Below are positions 57,266 through 64,000 of a stretch of DNA of 64,000 nucleotides, one piece after another. Below the pieces are notes generated by a model. The model saw only the letters and a program-made list of their open reading frames with translations, searched no databases and was not told the DNA's origin. Within the stretch, counting starts at the first letter, position 1, and the number at the start of each line of letters is the position of its first letter. A program made the translations under genes and the position numbers. Origin of the DNA: Ferruginibacter sp. (GTDB taxonomy: Bacteria > Bacteroidota > Bacteroidia > Chitinophagales > Chitinophagaceae); assembly GCA_014379625.1 (NCBI GenBank), contig JACMLJ010000065.1:62001-126000 (forward strand), read 5' to 3'.

Positions 57266-58276
57266 ATGGAGTTTTTTCATTACCCGAATCATATCAAACT
57301 GGAAGGTGGCAGCTCATTAAACGAACTAACCATTGCTTATACCACTTATGGCAAAATGAACGCGGATAAAAGCAACGTAGTATGGATCTGTCATGCGCTC
57401 ACGGCCAATTCAGATGCCGCAGACTGGTGGAATGGGGTGGTGGGAAAAGACCATGTAGTTGACCCTGAAAAGTATTTTATTGTTTGCGATAATATACTGG
57501 GCTCCTGCTATGGAACCACAGGACCACTGAGTATCGATCCTGTTACCAAAGCGCCATATTATAGTTCCTTTCCTTTAATTACGATCAGGGACATGGTAAA
57601 TGCGCATATCCTTTTACGCCGGCACCTGGGAATTGAAAAAATATTTTTGCTGATGGGCGGCAGTATGGGTGGGTACCAGGCAATGGAATGGTGTATAATG
57701 GAAAAAGATATCATTGAGCATTTATTTTTACTGGCAACTTCGCCCACCGAAAGCGCCTGGGGCATTGCCACCCATGCAACCCAGCGGCTGGCGATTGAGG
57801 CAGACTGTACCTGGCTTTCACCATCAAGGGAGGCCGGTGCAAAAGGGCTAAAAGCGGCAAGGGCAATCGGTATGCTTACCTACCGCAATTACAGGATAAT
57901 GGTGCAGCAACAGTCTGATCCCGATTTTGAGAAACTGAATAACTATAAAGCTGCCTCCTATATCAGTTACCAGGGCGATAAATTAGTACAGCGTTTTAAT
58001 GCTTACAGTTACTGGCTGCTTACCAGGAGTATGGACAGTCACCATATTGGCAGGGGAAGGGGCGGTCATGTAGAACGGGTTCTGATGGGCATTACACAAA
58101 AAACCCTCATCATCGGCATCAGCAGTGATATTCTTTGCCCGGTGGCGGAGCAACAATTTCTTACCGATCACCTTCCCAATGCAACCCTCATTGTAATTGA
58201 TTCAGATTATGGTCATGATGGCTTTATGGTAGAATCGAAAATTATATCCCAACACCTGGCCGGGTGGCTGAGTTAA
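57266..58276 (+). CDS. metX: homoserine O-acetyltransferase MetX
   Basis: 336 residues of the alpha/beta-hydrolase MetX family. HALTANSDAADWWNG oxyanion region, DNILGSCYGTTGPLS, nucleophile Ser in LLMGGSMGGYQAMEW, and Asp and His in ISSDILCPV and DSDYGHDGFMVE. It acetylates homoserine with acetyl-CoA, making the substrate for the metZ-like enzyme at 55273-56436. Some members prefer succinyl-CoA; the residues that decide this cannot be judged by eye. Confidence 0.94.
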   Translation: MEFFHYPNHIKLEGGSSLNELTIAYTTYGKMNADKSNVVWICHALTANSDAADWWNGVVGKDHVVDPEKYFIVCDNILGSCYGTTGPLSIDPVTKAPYYSSFPLITIRDMVNAHILLRRHLGIEKIFLLMGGSMGGYQAMEWCIMEKDIIEHLFLLATSPTESAWGIATHATQRLAIEADCTWLSPSREAGAKGLKAARAIGMLTYRNYRIMVQQQSDPDFEKLNNYKAASYISYQGDKLVQRFNAYSYWLLTRSMDSHHIGRGRGGHVERVLMGITQKTLIIGISSDILCPVAEQQFLTDHLPNATLIVIDSDYGHDGFMVESKIISQHLAGWLS

Positions 58277-58280
58277 GGTC

Positions 58281-58315
58281 GCCGGATTTTTTGTATAAAG
58301 TGTATCCGGCCTTTT
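58281..58315 (+). terminator. weak terminator after metX
   Basis: GCCGGAT (58281-58287) / ATCCGGC (58304-58310), then CTTTT. Large loop. Confidence 0.45.
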
Positions 58316-58341
58316 GAAAGCCGGTCAACTTTTACATACAC

Positions 58342-59217
58342 TTATTTTAATTGCGCCAAATTAAAAAGTTCGTACCATTCTTCTTGGGATAGTTTTATTT
58401 CAGCAGCCGTTGCCGCATTTTTAATTCTTTCTTCATTGAGCGAGCCTATTATTGGCAGAGTTCCCAATTGCATTAACCAGGCTACTGCAGTTTGTTCAAT
58501 ATTGGCCTTGTGTTTTAACCCTATCTCCAATAATTTCGACCTCAGTAATTCCGATTTCGGATCCGATCCATTTAGTATCCTTCCCCCCGCCAAAGGGGCC
58601 CAGGCCAGCGGTTTACTATACCGTTGTTTAATAAAATCCAGCCTTCCGTCTTCAATTGCGGATATGTTTAACAAATTCAATTCAACATGATTGGTTACAA
58701 TGGGTACTGTTAAATAAGAGGCCAGTTGCTGGTGCTGGAATACACTGAAATTAGAGACCCCGATACTTTTAATTTTACCCTGCTTCACCAACTGCATTAA
58801 TGCTTTGGCGGTAGATTCAAGCTCGCTTAAATGATCCACATGGTCCAGTAAAAAAACATCTAAGTAATCTGTGCCCAGGCGTTGCAGTGAATTATTTACA
58901 CTGCTGGTGATATGATCTGCGGATGTATTGTAATAAGTGAACCCGTTAGCCGACTTGCAAATACCACATTTACTGAACAGCACAACCTGCTCCCGCTTAA
59001 AGGAATTATTTTTTAAGACTTCCCCGAAATATTTTTCAATCGTAAAATCACCATAGATATCCGCATGATCAAAAGTGTTGATACCCAACTCCAGGCAAAG
59101 ATGTACGATCGTCTCAATTTTCGCTACGGTTTCATTGCCTTCATCCTTCCACCGCCAAAATCCATAAATTGCTTCCGAAACTTTTGGACCCGAATCACTT
59201 AAGTATACATTTTTCAT
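58342..59217 (-). CDS. aldo/keto reductase
   Basis: 291 residues from MKNVYLSDSG; a further 12 codons upstream are open. TIM-barrel AKR with the catalytic tetrad visible: Asp in INTFDHADIYGD (Asp and Tyr), Lys in VVLFSKCGI, and His in LLDHVDHL. NAD(P)H-binding IGSLNEERIKNAATAAEI near the C-terminus. It reduces aldehydes or ketones; physiological substrate unknown. YdhF-like group by the RWKDEGNETV start. Confidence 0.92.
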   Translation of the reverse strand: MKNVYLSDSGPKVSEAIYGFWRWKDEGNETVAKIETIVHLCLELGINTFDHADIYGDFTIEKYFGEVLKNNSFKREQVVLFSKCGICKSANGFTYYNTSADHITSSVNNSLQRLGTDYLDVFLLDHVDHLSELESTAKALMQLVKQGKIKSIGVSNFSVFQHQQLASYLTVPIVTNHVELNLLNISAIEDGRLDFIKQRYSKPLAWAPLAGGRILNGSDPKSELLRSKLLEIGLKHKANIEQTAVAWLMQLGTLPIIGSLNEERIKNAATAAEIKLSQEEWYELFNLAQLK

Positions 59218-59472
59218 AATGTTGCTACAATTTAATACCACCTCACTATGCAATAAAGCGCGGAAGCTATTTCATCAAACCTTTATCATTCAGGCCGGAT
59301 AAAGAACTTCGTGAGCGGATAGCTGCAATTTACAGAAATTGGTATGCAAATTTAATATCGGACAAAATAAATGTTGAAAACGGGAATGATTACCTGCGAA
59401 TTTGCAAAACAAAAAAGGGCAGTATAAAAATACCGCCCCTGACGATTGATTGCAATTAAACACTAAAAAAAG

Positions 59473-59543
59473 ACGCCACGGATGGATTCGAACCATCGTA
59501 AAAAGTTTTGCAGACTTTAACCTAACCGCTCGGCCACGTGGCT
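59473..59543 (-). tRNA. tRNA-Cys (GCA)
   Basis: 71 nt without encoded CCA. Minus strand: T8, D arm GCCG-AGCGGTT-AGGT, anticodon stem AAAGT/ACTTT with loop CTGCAAA (anticodon GCA), T arm GATGG-TTCGAAT-CCATC, acceptor GCCACG/CGTGGC, discriminator U73 as in tRNA-Cys, then a T-run. The first acceptor pair is A1-G72, a mismatch. Confidence 0.88.
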
Positions 59544-59593
59544 GTGTAAACTTTTAATAGTTTCTCTTTTTTGATCATTCAACTATTAGCTGC

Positions 59594-60361
59594 TCACGTT
59601 TTTTTTTGACCCGCTTTCCTTCGCAGGTCTAAATTCTGAAAATAAAACACCCGCACCGTATGCAGGTTCCTGTATCTATTACCAGCAGCCAGTTGCTGAA
59701 ACAGGTTCATGTAGCCTACCTGTATATTACTGTGTTCATCTGCCTGGTATTTGAATCCCAAAAAGAAGCGGTTCTGGTCAAAATAATTATTTACTATTTG
59801 CTTACCGAAATTGATATGCACTTCATCATTTACAACTAGGGATAAACTATTGGGCACGATGCCTTTTTTACTGAAAGGTACATCGTACCAAAAATTGTAG
59901 CGTATTTTGAAATTAAAATTATTGCCATCCGCCAGTGTGGAATCATTTAAAATTTTCCTCCGGTACCGCTCTTCCAGCCTGAACCATTGCATCATTCTTT
60001 TTTTACCATACTTAGTGTGCCACTGGATTTGCTGCCAGGGGCGATGTTCCGGCTGCGTTATTTTTTTGTGCGCATCAGCGGGATAAATACTGATATAAGC
60101 ATACCCTGCGGTAAGTTTTGTTACATCATTTACATAATAGGTTAAACCCAGTCGCACAATGCTTTGTGAAAAATTATTGACAAATTCTTCTTTGGTACGC
60201 AAATGAAGATCGGCCCAGATACCCCATTTATTGCTTAGCCTTGCCTGGTTAAAATAACCCAGCCAAACCTGGTTGATATCTTCAGTGCTTTTGGCGCTTT
60301 GTGCTTTTGTTGACAAAGCAAGGACCATCACCCCGAGACAGCATAAAATAATTCTTCGCAT
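59594..60361 (-). CDS. DUF2490 outer-membrane beta-barrel protein
   Basis: 255 residues from MRRIILCCLGVMVLALSTKA (signal peptide); the frame is open 13 codons further upstream. It has repeated amphipathic strands (WLGYFNQARLSNKWGIWADL, RLGLTYYVNDVTKLTAGYAY, WFRLEERYRR, FNFKIRYNFWYDV, NRFFLGFKYQADEHSNIQVG) and aromatic strand ends, as in DUF2490 barrels. Function unknown. It starts 63 bp after the TonB receptor gene on the same strand, so the two probably form a unit. Confidence 0.85.
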   Translation of the reverse strand: MRRIILCCLGVMVLALSTKAQSAKSTEDINQVWLGYFNQARLSNKWGIWADLHLRTKEEFVNNFSQSIVRLGLTYYVNDVTKLTAGYAYISIYPADAHKKITQPEHRPWQQIQWHTKYGKKRMMQWFRLEERYRRKILNDSTLADGNNFNFKIRYNFWYDVPFSKKGIVPNSLSLVVNDEVHINFGKQIVNNYFDQNRFFLGFKYQADEHSNIQVGYMNLFQQLAAGNRYRNLHTVRVFYFQNLDLRRKAGQKKT

Positions 60362-60424
60362 TGTATTATTATTTTGGTTGAAAAACAGAAGATCCTCCAT
60401 CCCCCGCTTAAACAGATGAAAGCG

Positions 60425-63355
60425 CTAATGGTTCGGTGTAAACAACCCTTCCACAGTAACAGCCACATAATACAAAGCCCCAATTGTTGGCCCCCCTGCG
60501 TATTGAAGCCGCCTGTTATTCAGCACATTGGTACCGCCTATTTTAATGGTAGATTTTACCTTAGGAACCCGGTAGGTAACCTGGGCATCTATATTGTTGA
60601 TAGGATCAATTTCGCCTGTTACCAGCGGACTTTCCCAAAGGAAACTATTCTGCCATTTCCATACAATATTAAACCCTACGTTCCGGGTTATGGCCCTGTT
60701 ACCGAATGATAAGTTAGCCGTCCAGTCTGGCGTATTGAACCCTGTTATAAACAGATCCGGCGTAGGATTACCCTTGATTTTATTATAATTCAGGTTCCCG
60801 GAAAAGGTAAAGGTTTTATAAAAATTATACGTTAAGCCAAGGGAAGATCCATAGGTAGTATACTTATTTTTAGCGTTGGTATAAACCCGGTAGCGTTCCT
60901 GTCCTTTACTGGCGGCGTTACCGTTACCTGCTGTGGTTGCATCCCGGTTCCTGTCTACCATCGCAATCACTCCAGCATCCGAACCGAGGGTTTCACCAAT
61001 TGGCACAAATACCTGTACCTGTCCAAGAAAGCCGTCATAGATATTTGTGTAAGCATCAAAATCAATAAATAGTTTGTTGTTAAATAACCCGCTCTTATAA
61101 CCAACTTCAAAGGAATTAATTCCTTCGGGGCGACCATCCGGCAAATCACCAGGTTGTAGTAAATTTTTATTGGCCAGGGCTGCGGCATCCGAATTACCGG
61201 CCAGCCTGACGGCCGCATTAAAGGCAGCTACTGACGATTGGGTATAGCTATTTTCGCGGTAACCTAATCCCTCATTAATCACGGGCAAAATGCCAACTCT
61301 TTTTACCCGGCCATTATTTACATAAGATAAAGCCTCAAACAATGCAGGGAAACGATACCCCTGCTGGAAAGTAAAACGGAAATTGTGTTTTTCCTTTAGG
61401 GTATACACTGCCGCCAGGCGGGGCGTTAGTTTGGTAGAAAATTCAGGATTATAATCCGCACGCAAGGAGCCCCATAATTTCAGGTGCTCGTTGAATAATG
61501 TTTTGGTTAATTGTAAAAATCCACCGAATTTTTTGTAGTAGGTATTGCTGCCAAAACTCCCATCTGCCAACGCGGAATTTCTATCGGCAATGGGTCTTTT
61601 AAAATCAACAAAATTATTTCCATCAGGGATTAATTCATACGCACGGGCATCGGCTCCCACCAACAAGCTGAAATATTTTACCTGCTTCGTAAGATCCAAC
61701 TGACCTTCGATATGGTATAAATTACTTTTTTGTACCAGGGCCGCGCCACCGGTTGCAGGCGCATTTGGAATAGTTCCGGATTTGATATCCCAGTTATTGA
61801 TCTGTACGATGGAATCTCTTACGGTGTTAAACCGTTGTGTACCGGGAACAACCCTGCTGGCATCAGCCTGCTGGCGGGCATATTGAGTTGCCGCCACAAG
61901 GTTGGCAGAAGTTAACGCGCCACCATGATCTGTAGCATAGGCATTTAAAGCTGCTTTATATTTGGCACCCCAAACGCCAGCACTGCCACCTGAGTACAGG
62001 TCTAAATTATCAGCCAATGGCTTTACATTATAAGAGTCCCCTGAATTTTCCCTTGAGGTATAAGCCTTAACAGTGAAGTTGCTTCCCTTTAATTCCAACT
62101 GGTGATTTTGTACCACTACATTATCCAGTTTAATTTTATTTCCTCTCTGGAAAAGTCCATCCATTTTACCCCGCCGGTAAGTGTAGGTTAACTCTGTAGC
62201 CGGCCTGATCTTCCAGTGTAGCGCAAGATCAAATTTAAGGTTATCCACTTTGGGATCAACCAGGTCTTTTTCCCAATAACCTGTGCGGGCAACCGCCAAT
62301 GTACGGTTTGCAACGCCATCAATATTTAAACCGGTAACAGATACGGTATTACTTAACTGCAGGGCATCATCGCCATATTTATTCCACCCGTCAAAAACTA
62401 AATTATTGGCCCCGCTTAATACCGGGTATGCAGGGTTAGCAGTGTTCCTGTTATTGGGATTTTGGTCCAGCCGGGTGTCCGATATCCAGTCTGTGCCACT
62501 CAGGTAACCAGCATTGATCTTAAAGGCGAATTTATTATTGAATGCCCTGGCATAGCGTATAGCTGTTTCAGTTAGTAAGGCGGGTGAATGATCGGTACCA
62601 TCCACATGGTTTACCCCGATACGCTGAAAAACACTTAACCCCTGTGTTGTAAAAGGATTTTTTGTGATAAGGTTCGACATACCATTAATAGCATTCATAC
62701 CATATAAAGCTGAGGCGGCGCCGGGTGTTATTTCAATACTTTGGATATCCAGTTCGGTTGGCCCGATGGCATTGCCCAGCGGTACACCCAATGTAGCCGC
62801 CTGCATATCGATCCCATCTACCAACTGCATAAACCGAAAATTATTGGGAATATTAAAGCCCCGAGTATTGGGCACTTTAAATGTGATGGAGGAAGTGGTT
62901 AATTGTACCCCCTTTACATTGCCCAACGCATCGTAAAAGGATGCGGCAGGGGTTTCCTTTAACGCCCTGATGTCTAATTTATCGATACTCACCGGAGATT
63001 TTAAGATTTTTTCTGAGGTCCGGCTTGCAGTAACCACCACTTCATTTGCAAGAAATGTCTGGCTGGTTAACTGTATCGCCAGTTTGGAATTCAGGTTTCT
63101 GATCTCAATTTCCTGCGGTGAAAAACCTACGGAAGAAATAACTACCCTGAACGGGAATTTCTGATTGATTACCAAAGAAAACCTGCCTGTTGAATCAGTA
63201 ATGGTTCCTTTGGACGCACCCTTTACCGATATGCTCGCGGCAGCCAGCCCTTCCTGATTTTCTCCCACTACCCTGCCGCTTAAAATAGCGCTACCGTTGA
63301 GCTGTGCTGAAACTATCACTGGTATTAAAAATATGATTACTAATAAATTTTTCAT
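60425..63355 (-). CDS. TonB-dependent outer-membrane receptor
   Basis: 976 residues. Signal peptide, carboxypeptidase-like regulatory domain (about 20-105: LSGRVVGENQEGLAAASISV), plug (about 110-230: EVVVTASRTSEKILKSPVSI, IEITPGAASALYGMNAINGM) and a 22-strand beta-barrel ending in YYVAVTVEGLFTPN. Unlike SusC there is no LEEVVVVGYG and no adjacent susD, so it is more like a siderophore/cofactor-type receptor. The substrate is unknown. An Rrf2-like palindrome 124-143 bp upstream may control it. Partner gene downstream: DUF2490. Confidence 0.93.
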   Translation of the reverse strand: MKNLLVIIFLIPVIVSAQLNGSAILSGRVVGENQEGLAAASISVKGASKGTITDSTGRFSLVINQKFPFRVVISSVGFSPQEIEIRNLNSKLAIQLTSQTFLANEVVVTASRTSEKILKSPVSIDKLDIRALKETPAASFYDALGNVKGVQLTTSSITFKVPNTRGFNIPNNFRFMQLVDGIDMQAATLGVPLGNAIGPTELDIQSIEITPGAASALYGMNAINGMSNLITKNPFTTQGLSVFQRIGVNHVDGTDHSPALLTETAIRYARAFNNKFAFKINAGYLSGTDWISDTRLDQNPNNRNTANPAYPVLSGANNLVFDGWNKYGDDALQLSNTVSVTGLNIDGVANRTLAVARTGYWEKDLVDPKVDNLKFDLALHWKIRPATELTYTYRRGKMDGLFQRGNKIKLDNVVVQNHQLELKGSNFTVKAYTSRENSGDSYNVKPLADNLDLYSGGSAGVWGAKYKAALNAYATDHGGALTSANLVAATQYARQQADASRVVPGTQRFNTVRDSIVQINNWDIKSGTIPNAPATGGAALVQKSNLYHIEGQLDLTKQVKYFSLLVGADARAYELIPDGNNFVDFKRPIADRNSALADGSFGSNTYYKKFGGFLQLTKTLFNEHLKLWGSLRADYNPEFSTKLTPRLAAVYTLKEKHNFRFTFQQGYRFPALFEALSYVNNGRVKRVGILPVINEGLGYRENSYTQSSVAAFNAAVRLAGNSDAAALANKNLLQPGDLPDGRPEGINSFEVGYKSGLFNNKLFIDFDAYTNIYDGFLGQVQVFVPIGETLGSDAGVIAMVDRNRDATTAGNGNAASKGQERYRVYTNAKNKYTTYGSSLGLTYNFYKTFTFSGNLNYNKIKGNPTPDLFITGFNTPDWTANLSFGNRAITRNVGFNIVWKWQNSFLWESPLVTGEIDPINNIDAQVTYRVPKVKSTIKIGGTNVLNNRRLQYAGGPTIGALYYVAVTVEGLFTPNH

Positions 63356-63478
63356 TGTTAATAATTGTTGATTTTGGTTTGATTTTATATTTTATTGTAC
63401 ACTTTGTAAGAAGATCATTTACAACAACATCGGGATGCGGAATATTTTATCATTATATAATTTTGATTTTTTTTGTCT

Positions 63479-63498
63479 ACTAATTTAGTGGACTAAAT
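63479..63498. promoter_or_regulatory. double palindrome, Rrf2/IscR-like operator
   Basis: Two overlapping inverted repeats: ACTAATTTAGT (63479-63489) and ATTTAGTGGACTAAAT (63483-63498, 7+2+7 perfect). The core resembles IscR/Rrf2-family sites. Located between the TauE/SafE gene and the TonB receptor. Confidence 0.5.
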
Positions 63499-63512
63499 AA
63501 GTAAAAAAATAG

Positions 63513-64000
63513 TTACAGCATTTTTGATAATATTTTTAAGCTCCAGATGATCACCAGGATACCCAACAAAATAAAAGATGTTTTACGGGGCAACTTCCCT
63601 GCCAGCCTGGCCGCCAGCGGAGCGGCAATAAACCCGCCCAGTATTAAGGCTATGATGGTTTGCCAATGGCTAACCCCTAGTAACGTGAAAAAGGTAAATG
63701 CACTGGCAAGGGTAACAAAAAACTCGGTTAAACTAACCGTGCCAATCACAAACCGGGGGCTGCGGCCTTTGGTAATAAGTGTAGTGGTAACAATAGGCCC
63801 CCAACCTCCCCCACCAAAAGAATCTAAAAATCCACCCAGGCCGGCAAGCGGCCCATAGTGCCTGAATTTTTTTGGCTGGTTCAATTTACGGAATGCATTC
63901 AGGAATATTTTAACTCCGAGGAATAAGGTATAGGCCGCCATAATCGGTCGGATATAACTGCTGTATTTCTCCCCGAGGAAAACCAACAATAAAGCCCCGG
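63513..64000 (-). CDS. TauE/SafE family membrane transporter (partial, N-terminus outside)
   Basis: Only the C-terminal 162 codons are present; the frame runs off the window end. GLGGFLDSFGGGGWGPIVTTTLITKG and the second hydrophobic repeat (WQTIIALILGGFIAAPLAARL, FILLGILVIIWSLKIL) fit the sulfite-exporter TauE/SafE (DUF81) family. Members export sulfite or organosulfur compounds; in Bacteroidota they often lie in sulfate-assimilation clusters. Any start inside the window is not the real one. Confidence 0.9.
   Translation of the reverse strand, partial: GALLLVFLGEKYSSYIRPIMAAYTLFLGVKIFLNAFRKLNQPKKFRHYGPLAGLGGFLDSFGGGGWGPIVTTTLITKGRSPRFVIGTVSLTEFFVTLASAFTFFTLLGVSHWQTIIALILGGFIAAPLAARLAGKLPRKTSFILLGILVIIWSLKILSKML

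Overview
The window looks like a chromosomal piece of a Bacteroidota bacterium, most likely of the Chitinophagaceae or a close relative. It has about 38-40% G+C. It encodes type IX secretion C-terminal sorting domains, TonB-linked proteins, the Bacteroidota-type long NusB, DUF1573 and VIT-domain proteins, promoters of the TAnnTTTG type, almost no Shine-Dalgarno sequences, and intergenic arrays of short AT-rich repeats.

Layout. 1-4.0 kb: end of a PQQ-type sugar dehydrogenase, a trypsin-like protease, a sphingolipid-desaturase-like membrane enzyme and a SET-domain protein. 4.0-12.8 kb: a large VIT/TonB-plug/TPR/DUF2135 fusion, groES-groEL, nusB, a DUF1573 lipoprotein, yajC and coaE. 12.9-21.1 kb (minus strand): a YtcJ-like amidohydrolase, an amidase, a TIM-barrel isomerase, hutU and hutH. 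21.8-29 kb: an RraB-like protein, tcdA, a YCF48-like propeller, a membrane coiled-coil protein and a very large outer-membrane barrel. 29.4-33.8 kb: sdhC-sdhA-sdhB with a glycosyltransferase gene inserted. 34-40.5 kb: a T9SS protein, an N-acetylglucosamine-kinase-like protein, a PDZ/S41 protease and cystathionine beta-synthase. 40.5-42.4 kb: a gene-free 1.9 kb region. 42.4-52.4 kb: fbaA, accD, alpha-L-fucosidase, smpB, an acyl-ACP desaturase, sdaA, an FKBP, an HU-like/SPOR protein and a lysoplasmalogenase. 52.6-64 kb: a double ice-binding-domain T9SS protein, methionine genes (metZ-like, metX), OsmC, an aldo/keto reductase, tRNA-Cys, DUF2490, a TonB receptor and a truncated TauE/SafE transporter.

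The most unusual part is the gene-free region at 40.6-41.9 kb. It holds two tandem, diverged copies of what look like plus-strand non-coding RNA genes. Each has a promoter-like box directly before a conserved 15-bp closing helix, an almost identical roughly 125-nt 5' domain, a variable middle, and an intrinsic terminator built on the same ACTTCCAC/GTGGAAGT stem. The first copy also carries four tandem hairpins of 51-56 nt period. Their basal stems change in a compensatory way while the loop stays constant, and ATATCC motifs are strongly over-represented. I do not recognise this as a known RNA family.

Metabolic themes are sulfur amino acids (cbs, metX, a metZ-like gene, an Rrf2-like operator near TonB/TauE genes), histidine and serine breakdown (hutH, hutU, sdaA), fatty acid and lipid modification (accD, acyl-ACP desaturase, DES-like desaturase, lysoplasmalogenase) and respiration (sdhCAB).
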